This document shows, piece by piece, positions 52,678-59,951 of a DNA stretch of 64,000 nt. The notes under the pieces were generated by a model. It worked only from the letters and a program-made list of their open reading frames with translations. It was not told the origin of the DNA and ran no database searches. How positions within the stretch are numbered: the first letter of the stretch is position 1; each line of letters starts with the position of its first letter. Source of the DNA: Desulfuromonadales bacterium (GTDB lineage: Bacteria; Desulfobacterota; Desulfuromonadia; Geobacterales; Pseudopelobacteraceae); the NCBI GenBank assembly GCA_013349405.1, contig DUZS01000016.1:1-64000 (forward strand), given 5' to 3'. Position numbers and translations under genes: made by a program.

Positions 52678-53544
52678 TTATGAGATAATCCCGTCTCGAA
52701 ACTGTTTTGCGATGGTAAAAAAATCGGTCAACCCCGCCTGATCACCATGGTCAATTCTTCTCCGCAATTCGGCAAGACTGCCAGAGAAACCGTCGATACT
52801 GGCAAGCAGCGCCTCACGATTCATCAGGGCAATATCGCGCCACATGGCGGGGTCGGAAGAAGCAATCCGGGTAAAGTCGCGAAAACCGCCCGCTGTGTAG
52901 GAGAGCACGTTTTCTCCCTCCACATCCGCCGTACCCACAGCGTGTACCAGTGCGTAGGCTGCCATATGCGGCAGGTGCGAGATCTCGGCAAAAATACGAT
53001 CATGATGCCCCGGTTCCATGGCGCAGACAGCGGCACCGGCAAGCCGCCAGAGACGGTCTACCGTTTCCAGAGCGGCACGGTCGGTTTGATCTGTGGGGGT
53101 CAGAATACAGCGCTTGCCCCTGTAGAGCGAGGCAAATGAGGCCGCTGCCCCGGAATGCTCGGTACCGGCGATGGGGTGCCCGCCAACAAAGTGACAACCG
53201 GCCGGCATCAGCGCCTCGCATTCCCTGACAATAGCCGCCTTGACACTGCCGCCGTCTGTGACAATGCAGCCGGGAGCCAACGCCGGGGCTATTTCGGCAA
53301 CGACAGCGGGAATGGCACAGACCGGCACGGAGATGAACACCATGTCGGCACCCTCCACCCCTTTGAGAGCATCCTGAGTAATCTCATCACAAATCCCCAA
53401 CGCGAGAGCCTCTTCAAGATTTGCGAGAGACCTGCCGATGCCGACAACACTTCTCACCGCTCCCGCCTCGCGCAGAACACGGGCAAGAGAGCCACCGATC
53501 AACCCCACGCCGATTATTGCCAACCGGTTTATCATAAAAGTCAT
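52678..53544 (-). CDS. tyrA: Prephenate dehydrogenase
   Basis: Oxidative decarboxylation of prephenate (or arogenate) in tyrosine synthesis. 288 residues: Rossmann motif IGVGLIGGSLARVL, then VFISVPVCAIPAVV, GCHFVGGHPIAGTEHSG and the helical C-terminal domain with ISHLPHMAAYALV. There is no ACT domain, so feedback control, if any, differs from long TyrA forms. It lies 12 bases after pheA. Confidence 0.95.
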   Translation of the reverse strand: MTFMINRLAIIGVGLIGGSLARVLREAGAVRSVVGIGRSLANLEEALALGICDEITQDALKGVEGADMVFISVPVCAIPAVVAEIAPALAPGCIVTDGGSVKAAIVRECEALMPAGCHFVGGHPIAGTEHSGAAASFASLYRGKRCILTPTDQTDRAALETVDRLWRLAGAAVCAMEPGHHDRIFAEISHLPHMAAYALVHAVGTADVEGENVLSYTAGGFRDFTRIASSDPAMWRDIALMNREALLASIDGFSGSLAELRRRIDHGDQAGLTDFFTIAKQFRDGIIS

Positions 53545-53556
53545 CCGCTCTTCCTC

Positions 53557-54636
53557 CTACATCGAACGCGGATACGATCCGAGGATTTTGAGAAACTGGC
53601 AGCACCCCTTCAGTTCATCCAGAGCTTCGGACACTTCGGGATCGGAAACGTGGCCGAACAGGTCAAGGAAGAAGATATATTCCCACGCCTTGCTTTTGTA
53701 TGGCCGGGATTCAATTTTAGTGAGGTTGATCCCCCGCTTGGCAAACGGCTCCAACATTCGACACAGAATGCCTGGCTCATCTTTCACCGCAAAAAGCACC
53801 GAGGTCTTATCGCACCCGGAACGATCGCACCCCTTTCGGGAGATTACGAGAAAACGGGTAAAATTGTTGACCTGATCCTCAATCCTGCTTCTGACGACCT
53901 TGATGTCATAGAGAGAGGCGGCCAACTCGCTGGCTATAGCGGCAGCGGTGTAATCCTCGCTGACTATCTGCGCCGCTACGGCAGTTGAGGCAACATCAAC
54001 CAGTGGAATGCCGGGCAGATTTTCATCAAGCCACTGGCGGCACTGGGCAATCGGCTGTGCATGGGAATAGACCTTCCTGATGTCTTCCAGGCGACCGGTG
54101 CGGGAGAGCAGGTCGTGATGCACTTCCAGGAGAATCTCTGCCGTTACTTGCAGCTTGCTTTCCACGAACATATCAAGAGTATGGGATATGACCCCTTCAG
54201 TCGAATTTTCAACCGGCACCACGCCATAGAGTGCTTTGCCCTTTTCCACCTCTTCAAAGACTGACGGTATCGATTTCATCGGGACAAACTCGGCCGAAAG
54301 ACCAAACTGCTGCATCGTAGCCAGATGGCTGAAAGTCGCCTTGGGCCCCAAAAAAGCTACTTTCATCGGCGATTCGAGAGCCAGGCAGGCGGAAATGATT
54401 TCACGGTAAATACTTTTCAGGGCATCATTGGGAAACGGCCCCCTGTTTTGGCTCTGCAGTCGTTCAAAAATCTGTCGCTCTCGGCCCGGAACATGAAAAT
54501 CCAGGTTACTGCCCGACTTGAGACGGCCAACATCAAGAACGACCTGGGATCGTTCATTGAGCAGTTCAAGTATGGCATCGTCAATACTGTCAATACGAGT
54601 GCGCAGGTCTTGAATGCTTTCGGTATTTTTCTGCAC
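53557..54636 (-). CDS. pheA: Chorismate mutase / prephenate dehydratase
   Basis: Bifunctional enzyme of phenylalanine synthesis. The start is set at GTG 54636 because AGGTGG lies 6 bases upstream; the longer frame to 54711 adds a Pro/Leu-rich stretch foreign to the family. In 359 residues: AroQ mutase (about 5-90, LRTRIDSIDDAILELLNERSQVV), dehydratase (95-270, FLGPKATFSHLA and VVPVENSTEGVISHTLDM), and ACT domain (280-355, VKDEPGILCRML and the ESRP Phe-binding motif). It heads the pheA-tyrA-aroA-cmk-ispH-rpsA cluster. Confidence 0.96.
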   Translation of the reverse strand: MQKNTESIQDLRTRIDSIDDAILELLNERSQVVLDVGRLKSGSNLDFHVPGRERQIFERLQSQNRGPFPNDALKSIYREIISACLALESPMKVAFLGPKATFSHLATMQQFGLSAEFVPMKSIPSVFEEVEKGKALYGVVPVENSTEGVISHTLDMFVESKLQVTAEILLEVHHDLLSRTGRLEDIRKVYSHAQPIAQCRQWLDENLPGIPLVDVASTAVAAQIVSEDYTAAAIASELAASLYDIKVVRSRIEDQVNNFTRFLVISRKGCDRSGCDKTSVLFAVKDEPGILCRMLEPFAKRGINLTKIESRPYKSKAWEYIFFLDLFGHVSDPEVSEALDELKGCCQFLKILGSYPRSM

Positions 54637-54754
54637 AGGGGACCACCTGGGGAATGGCGTTATTAGTAACAAAAGGGGGGTCAATGTAAAACAAGGGGCG
54701 ATAAAAAGCAACAGTATTTCGGGAGTCTGCCACAGAAATCAGGCCGCAGGGACC

Positions 54755-55309
54755 TCAGAGATTTATTTCATGAATATTGAACCGGATGATCCAGGCATCA
54801 AATATCGCTACCTTTTCTTCACCAAACGGGAGCAGGTTTTTGCGTACCTTCTCGACCGTTTTACGTTCAGACAATCTTCCCGGTTTTTTTGAATAAAACA
54901 GATCGGCACAACAGATGATCTGCTCGGAGATTGATTCCGGACACATATCTCTCCGGGGCAATGGTAAACCCTGGCGGACAATGTCTTCAACAGTCAAGCC
55001 GACTCCGGTATGACGTTCACAGACCAGTGCATGAAGAGGGAGCCCTTCCCGATCCAGAATTTCGCGTCCGTGGACTCCGTGAGTAATGTACTGATGCGAG
55101 CCATACAGGCCGAGGTCGGGTGCATATACCCGGCAGACGCCAATATCATGAAGCAGTGCCGCTTCTTCGATAAAAAGGAGCGTTTCTTCAGGCAGCGCCA
55201 TATGATGCGCAATTGCCAGTGCCAGATCAGCGACATGACGACTGTGTTCACGTACGATATCGAGCGGTTTATCCTCGAGATATCGCGATAACAGATCAGT
55301 TGCCCACAT
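54755..55309 (-). CDS. HD-domain metal-dependent phosphohydrolase
   Basis: 184 residues from ATG 55309, with AAGG about 8 bases upstream. HD motifs: EHSRHVADLALAIAHHM, EEAALLHDIGVCR (the HD pair), HGVHGREIL and ICCADLFYSKKPG. Stand-alone HD proteins of this type (HDIG subfamily) hydrolyse phosphate esters of nucleotides; the substrate is unknown. It lies upstream of pheA on the same strand but 118 bases away, so it is probably separate. Confidence 0.85.
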   Translation of the reverse strand: MWATDLLSRYLEDKPLDIVREHSRHVADLALAIAHHMALPEETLLFIEEAALLHDIGVCRVYAPDLGLYGSHQYITHGVHGREILDREGLPLHALVCERHTGVGLTVEDIVRQGLPLPRRDMCPESISEQIICCADLFYSKKPGRLSERKTVEKVRKNLLPFGEEKVAIFDAWIIRFNIHEINL

Positions 55310-55506
55310 TACAGTACCTTCTCCTGTCATTATTTTGAAACAGCGACACATATAATCGGTTTGTTGTGTCAATTATCCGATTCATTTTTGCAACTGATTA
55401 ATATTATGTATTTTTTTTATTGGCACAGTTAGTGCTGAAAGAAGAAACCCGTTACTCGATAATGAGCGTATCCACTAAATACCGGGCGGAAAAGGAGTTA
55501 ATCGAT

Positions 55507-55674
55507 ATGTATGCTAAATTTCCCTTCTATTCTGTTGCTCAAATGTATGCTCTCTCCCTCAATGTGCCGGTTTCAATCGTGCTCGGAGAAGACCTCCTCT
55601 ATTGGGTTGTCGATCAGAGTAATGAACTGCAGTTTATAGGGAAGGGGTGTTCATCGTTGTCACACGCCACCTGA
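55507..55674 (+). CDS. Small hypothetical protein
   Basis: 55 residues starting MYAKFPFYSVAQMYALSLNVP. ATG 55507 has AAGGAG 9 bases upstream, and the frame stays open further upstream. It has a hydrophobic centre and no known family. It lies between the HD-domain gene (divergent) and the EAL-HDOD gene (convergent). Confidence 0.45.
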   Translation: MYAKFPFYSVAQMYALSLNVPVSIVLGEDLLYWVVDQSNELQFIGKGCSSLSHAT

Positions 55675-55701
55675 GCAGTGCGGCCGGGAAAAAACAGCCT
55701 G

Positions 55702-56946
55702 CTAATCCTCCTGGTGTATAATTGAACTACGCCAGTTAAATGCCTCAAGTTGTGCCTGCAGCAATTGATCGAGAGAGACACCGCACTCATCAAGCAGATT
55801 CGTTACCGCATCAAAATCAGTCACTTCAAGCTTTTCTGTCAGCAGCAGCATCTTGCCAAGTTTCCCTTCGCGTTTCAGCAAAGCAGAACTTACTTCATCA
55901 GTCAGGTTGAGAGTCGAAATAATCTCCTCCATCGGTGTTTCAAACAACACATCGAGCAGAGAGAGAATTCCGACCATAAAAGCTGCTTCAGCCTTTTCAT
56001 CACTGGCTGTTCTGCCGGATATCTGCCGCACCATGATTTCCATAAGACGACCGCGTACGGCAGCCATCTCAAGTAACGGATGATTCATGCTGCGTGAATC
56101 ATGTCCGGCAAAAAGAGACAGTTGCGTCCAGCGACGCAGATGATTTAAACCGAGCAGGAGAATTGCGTGCCTGAGTGTTTTGATTTTCTCACGCATGCCG
56201 AGCGCAACCGAATTTACCAGTTTCAACAGATTATACGAAAGTCCGGGATTTTCCTTGAAGGTCATTTCGATCATTTCGATACTTGCTCCCATTGTCAACT
56301 GCTGGAGCAGTTTGAGCAGCGCCAATCCTGAAACATCAATCTTGTGCCGGTTGAGAACAACAGGACGGGCGAAGAAGTACCCCTGAAACATATCAAAGCC
56401 GAGGTCGTAACAGATCTGAAACTGCTCAATTGTCTCAACTTTTTCAGCCAAAAGTTTGACAGGAAATTTACGTAACAGCCTGACGACTTCCGGTAAACGT
56501 TCCATCCCGCTGAGAAGTATATCTATTTTAATGATGTCGACTATGAAATAGATGTCAGTATTTGATTCATCGTATTCATGATCATCAAGAGCCAGTAAAA
56601 AACCCTTCTCCTTCAACTCACGGCAGCGCTCGATAACCTCTTCATTCAGTCGAATTATCTCAAGCAGCTCAAGTACCGTCTGGCCGGTCGGCAGCAGTTC
56701 CAGCAATTCCGAGAACAACAGTTCGAGATGAATATTTATAAAACCGAATTTACCTCCCAGAACTTCGTCTATGCCAAACGATGCAAGAGCGAGCGATATT
56801 ACGCTCGAACTGGCGTGAGAATGACTCTCAAAGACCGCATGATCTATATCGGCTGAACGGAATAACAACTCATAGCCGATGATCTCCTGATTACGGTCAA
56901 GAATCGGCTGGCGTCCTAAAAAGAATTTTTCAGAGCGAGTGGGCAT
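55702..56946 (-). CDS. EAL-HDOD signalling protein
   Basis: 414 residues from ATG 56946. The N-terminal EAL-like domain (about 5-205) has FLGRQPILDRNQEIIGYELLFRS, where the catalytic EAL is replaced. Later motifs are also degenerate (LALDDHEYDES, LLAEKVET), so it probably does not cleave c-di-GMP. The HDOD domain follows (about 210-400, ISYNLLKLVNS-type, LRRWTQLSLFAG). Such YuxH-type proteins are regulatory scaffolds in Geobacter-like bacteria. The target is unknown. Confidence 0.9.
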   Translation of the reverse strand: MPTRSEKFFLGRQPILDRNQEIIGYELLFRSADIDHAVFESHSHASSSVISLALASFGIDEVLGGKFGFINIHLELLFSELLELLPTGQTVLELLEIIRLNEEVIERCRELKEKGFLLALDDHEYDESNTDIYFIVDIIKIDILLSGMERLPEVVRLLRKFPVKLLAEKVETIEQFQICYDLGFDMFQGYFFARPVVLNRHKIDVSGLALLKLLQQLTMGASIEMIEMTFKENPGLSYNLLKLVNSVALGMREKIKTLRHAILLLGLNHLRRWTQLSLFAGHDSRSMNHPLLEMAAVRGRLMEIMVRQISGRTASDEKAEAAFMVGILSLLDVLFETPMEEIISTLNLTDEVSSALLKREGKLGKMLLLTEKLEVTDFDAVTNLLDECGVSLDQLLQAQLEAFNWRSSIIHQED

Positions 56947-57126
56947 AACAACCTGAATTATTTTGTTTAAACGGACTCTCTTCAACTTCGCATCAAAAAT
57001 AATCGTGGGATAATAACAGAAGTTTCACAGAGTTCAAGTGTCATAATTTAGCCTTCTTCTTTACATTCGCTGATAGGCCATGGTAGCTTCGCACCATGAC
57101 GACATGGAACTACGGGAGTAACCCTG

Positions 57127-58134
57127 ATGAAACGTAAAGCTATTGCCCTCCTCTCCGGAGGGCTCGACTCAACTCTGGCTGTCAAAATAATGCTTGATTG
57201 TGGCATCGAGGTTGAAGCACTCAATTTTACCTCGCCGTTTTGCACCTGTACCGGTAAAAACTCAGGCTGTAAATCAGAAGCGGTCCGGGTAGCCCAGGAA
57301 TTCGGCATTCCCATCAAGGTAGTGCATAAAGGCCTCGATTATCTAGAAATTATTCGTAATCCGGTGCACGGCTATGGAAAGGGCGTCAATCCATGCATAG
57401 ACTGCCGTATCTATCTGCTCAAGAAGGCAAAAGAGTATATGCTTGAAAGCGGAGCTGATTTTGTCTTTACCGGAGAGGTGCTTGGTCAACGGCCAATGAG
57501 CCAGAGACGGGATACACTGCAGGTGATTGAGAGAGAAAGCGGCCTTGAGGGCCTGCTGCTGCGGCCTTTGTCGGCCCGTCATTTTAAGCCGACGATACCG
57601 GAAAAAGAGGGCTGGGTTGACCGGGACAAGCTGATGGCAATAGAAGGACGGTCACGTTCGGTGCAGATGCAGATGGCTGAAGATCTTGATGTAAAAAACT
57701 ATCCCTGTCCGGCCGGCGGCTGCCTGTTGACGGAAGTGTCATTTATTCCCAAAATCAAGGATGTCTTCGCTCATGCGGAAGAGCTGAATCTGCGCGACTT
57801 CAGGCTGCTCAAGACGGGGCGGCAGTTTCGTGTCGGCCCGCATACCAAAGCCATCATGGGGCGTAGCGAAGCTGATAATAACATCCTTGAAAACAGCCGT
57901 AATGCTGATGAAGCCGCTCTTACCTGGCTGGACGGCAACACCCCGGTAGCTATTGTCATCGGCAATCAGGATGACGATCTCGTCAGGTTAAGTGCCAGGA
58001 TCATGCTGCGCTATACAAAAGCAGAATTTGGTGCAGAGTGCCGGATCGAGCAGCGAGTCAACAATTTGACAACTTCATTCTCAGTGGTTAACGATATGGG
58101 GGCGGATGCTGTGGAGCACTATCTGATAGCGTAG
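57127..58134 (+). CDS. PP-loop ATPase, putative tRNA thiolation enzyme
   Basis: 335 residues with the PP-loop LLSGGLDSTLAVKI at the N-terminus. Cys-rich segments follow: CTCTGKNSGCKSEA, CIDCRIYLLKKA and CPAGGCLL. The domain order resembles ThiI/MnmA-like tRNA sulfurtransferases, with a C-terminal part of NFACT-R/DUF814 type (FRVGPHTKAIMGRSEADN). It is often annotated as a tRNA 2-thiouridylate enzyme, but the modified base is not established. GGGAG precedes the ATG by 9 bases. It is monocistronic here. Confidence 0.82.
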   Translation: MKRKAIALLSGGLDSTLAVKIMLDCGIEVEALNFTSPFCTCTGKNSGCKSEAVRVAQEFGIPIKVVHKGLDYLEIIRNPVHGYGKGVNPCIDCRIYLLKKAKEYMLESGADFVFTGEVLGQRPMSQRRDTLQVIERESGLEGLLLRPLSARHFKPTIPEKEGWVDRDKLMAIEGRSRSVQMQMAEDLDVKNYPCPAGGCLLTEVSFIPKIKDVFAHAEELNLRDFRLLKTGRQFRVGPHTKAIMGRSEADNNILENSRNADEAALTWLDGNTPVAIVIGNQDDDLVRLSARIMLRYTKAEFGAECRIEQRVNNLTTSFSVVNDMGADAVEHYLIA

Positions 58135-58224
58135 CAGGCTATCAGGTTTCCTTTGCGTTCAGTGGGGGGCGGGTTGTCACCTATACACAACGGCACGCCT
58201 TCCAATGCCGCTATCTTATGCCGA

Positions 58225-58779
58225 CTAAATGTAGACACTTAAATCCTTAGGAAGCAGAAATTTCAATTTTGATAATACCCGCTCTTCAATCTGCCGCACC
58301 CGTTCACGTGATATCTGAAAATGATCTGCAATATCCTGAAGTGTCAGAGGGTCATCACTGGTAACTCTATGCTCAATTATAAAGCGTTCCTTCTCGTTTA
58401 ATCCTGCCAAAACTTTATTGACAAGTTGCTTCAGGCCATGCTCCTGCTGATATGAAGCGAGCAGTTCCTCCTGGTTCATCCGTTCATCTGCAATGGTCTC
58501 AAGAACCGTGATGTCGTCACCCTCGCCAATGTGGCTATCTAGTGAAACCTCGCCCATCATGCGCTGTTCCATTTCAAACACATCATGATCAGAAACCTGA
58601 AGCATTTGCGCGGCACCGGCAATATCCGCTTCATGCCCCGTCATCTGAGAGAGTTTTTCTTTTGCTTTGCGTAACCCGTAGAATAATTTTCGCTGTGCCT
58701 GGGTTGTGCCAATTTTAACCAGACTCCATGCGGAAAGAATGTAGATTTGTATATACGGGAGGTGAAGGCAATGTCTCAC
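58225..58779 (-). pseudogene. rpoH: Truncated RNA polymerase sigma-32 (rpoH) C-terminal half
   Basis: 184 codons. Homology starts at YIQIYILSAWSLVKIGTTQAQRKLF, the end of region 2 of sigma-32, and continues through regions 3 and 4.2 with LQDIADHFQISRERVRQIEERVLSKLKF. The first ~110 residues of a normal sigma-32 (regions 1.2-2.3, core binding and -10 melting) are absent. The frame upstream switches directly into the divergent hsp20 5' region near 58757. Without region 2.1-2.2 it should not act as a sigma factor. The domain ends and C-terminus are intact, so the break looks recent. Confidence 0.82.
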
Positions 58780-59255
58780 CTGTTACCTGAAAAATGGAGC
58801 GAGGCTCTGGAACGGGTTCACGACAAAGTCGGCCGTTTTCTGACCAGGGTGGTGTCGTGGAAGAAACAGGAACAGTCACCTGAAAGGATAACAGCCGACA
58901 CCCTTCCAGCAATCATGATGCTTGGTGATCCGCTGCTTGTGACATGCATGAAACCCCTGAAGAGCTGATTATCAGGGCTGAAGTACCCGGACTGAATAAA
59001 GATGACTTTTCAGTCGAGCTTGTCGGCAGGAGGTTAATAATACATGGAGAAAAAAGAGTCTTACATGAAAAGAAAGGAGGTGATGGGTTCCTCATTTCAG
59101 AAATAAGGTACGGCAGTTTTACCCGCAGTGTCCAGTTGCCGTACGTAATAGATGAGAAGCTGATTGCGGCGGAACTCAAACACGGGATCCTCAAAATTCG
59201 GCTCCCCAAGCCGGAAAAGGAGCAGCATATTCAATATCGTGTGCCTGTCTCCTGA
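58771..59255 (+). pseudogene. Hsp20-family small heat-shock gene with a frameshift
   Basis: Two frames make one Hsp20. An N-terminal part (58771-58968, MSHLLPEKWSEALERVHDKVG...) ends early, and an alpha-crystallin domain (58944-59255) runs in another frame: MHETPEELIIRAEVPGLNKDDFSVEL, then GRRLIIHGEKR and ILKIRLPKPEK. The join GDPLLV/DMHET near 58938-58944 is one base short of a continuous frame. GGGAGG precedes ATG 58771. The gene faces the truncated rpoH. A sequencing error or programmed shift could also explain it. Confidence 0.78.
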
Positions 59256-59271
59256 GCCAACCGCGATGTAC

Positions 59272-59296
59272 CGAGGGCCGCTTGATGCGGCCCTCG
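59272..59296 (+). terminator. Hairpin after the hsp20 reading frame
   Basis: A perfect 10-bp stem CGAGGGCCGC (59272-59281) with GCGGCCCTCG (59287-59296) and 5-base loop, 16 bases after the hsp20 stop. It lacks a following T-run, so termination may be Rho-assisted. Confidence 0.45.
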
Positions 59297-59510
59297 CTGG
59301 TTCCTGGGAAAATAGTGCTCATTATTTCTAACTGAAAAGAAGGAAGGATAGCTCCAGCATAGGCATCTTGAGCTTATTCTTGCTCGGGATCAAAAGCTCG
59401 TATTTTCATCTCACATGAACAGATTGTCTTCCCGCGGCTTTAACAGGTGAGAACGGCTTCTGAGAGGTTGGTTATTGTGGATTGGTAGGGACTTTTTTGG
59501 CTTAACTTGA
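59297..59510. other. Intergenic sequence, nothing recognised
   Basis: About 215 bases after the hsp20 hairpin. The stretch is A/T-rich towards 59500 and leads into the promoter-like segment at 59511. No ORF with a ribosome binding site and no RNA gene is evident. Confidence 0.4.
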
Positions 59511-59538
59511 TTGTATTTTATTATTTTAATGGTATATT
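59511..59538 (+). promoter_or_regulatory. Extended -10 promoter before the CAGN repeat
   Basis: TATATT at 59533-59538 is preceded by TGG, giving the extended -10 form TGnTATATT. A weak -35 TTGTAT (59511-59516) sits 16 bases upstream. Transcription would begin near 59545 and run through the tetranucleotide repeat to the terminator at 59772-59810. Confidence 0.45.
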
Positions 59539-59572
59539 CACATTCAATGTTTCCTGCATCAGGACGTACTCG

Positions 59573-59758
59573 ATGACGACGATTTACGTACGAAAAGCGA
59601 ACCACCGGCAGCCAGCCAGGCAGGCAGACAGCCAGTCAGACAGACAGACAGGCAGGCAGACAGGCAGGCAGACAGGCAGGCAGACAGGCAGACAGACAGA
59701 CAGACAGACAGACAGAAAAAATCCTCCCGACAAATACGACTGTCAACAATTATTCTGA
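59573..59758 (+). CDS. Short ORF spanning the CAGN repeat
   Basis: 61 codons from ATG 59573 (AGGAC 9 bases upstream, weak). The centre is a repeating RQTG/RQTD tetrapeptide, the result of 12-base periodicity of the tetranucleotide repeat. The product is basic and low-complexity, so the transcript could equally be non-coding. A change of one repeat unit shifts the frame, and the alternative frames end near 59762 and 59829. Confidence 0.25.
   Translation: MTTIYVRKANHRQPARQADSQSDRQTGRQTGRQTGRQTGRQTDRQTDRKNPPDKYDCQQLF
59609..59716 (+). repeat. Tetranucleotide repeat (CAGN)27
   Basis: Twenty-seven uninterrupted 4-base units, all of form CAGN: the last seven are CAGA, the middle shows a CAGA-CAGG-CAGG 12-base super-repeat, and the first few include CAGC and CAGT. 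Length 108 bases with no indel. Tetranucleotide repeats of this size are prone to slipped-strand change of unit number. Confidence 0.97.
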
Positions 59759-59771
59759 TTGATGCCCATAT

Positions 59772-59810
59772 AAACCGGCGTTGCAGTGTTTCCCGTGCGC
59801 CGGTTTTTTT
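59772..59810 (+). terminator. Rho-independent terminator after the CAGN repeat
   Basis: Stem AAACCGGCG (59772-59780) with CGCCGGTTT (59798-59806), 17-base loop, then TTTT (59807-59810). It ends a short plus-strand transcript of about 265 bases that contains the repeat. Confidence 0.75.
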
Positions 59811-59825
59811 ATACCGGAGAACATT

Positions 59826-59951
59826 ATGACCACCTCACCATCCGCCAACGACGTCGGATCCAACGCCTCTACTAACAGAGACTTTTTTACGAACAAGCTC
59901 ATCATCGTCTGGTTCATATCAGATGAAACGACGGAGGAAACGCATGGATAA
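59826..59951 (+). CDS. Possible 41-residue leader ORF before the diguanylate cyclase
   Basis: ATG 59826 has GGAG 6 bases upstream. The frame reads MTTSPSANDVGSNASTN..., contains a short hydrophobic stretch (LIIVWF) and stops at 59951, 8 bases inside the next gene. The overlap would allow translational coupling to the GGDEF gene. No family is recognised, and it may be a remnant. Confidence 0.3.
   Translation: MTTSPSANDVGSNASTNRDFFTNKLIIVWFISDETTEETHG

Noticed and set aside
54637-54711. Longer pheA frame to 54711
   Set aside because: The added Pro/Leu-rich segment is not part of chorismate mutase, and GTG 54636 has a strong AGGTGG site.
59609-59716. CRISPR array
   Set aside because: The repeat is a contiguous 4-base tandem with no spacers and no cas genes nearby.
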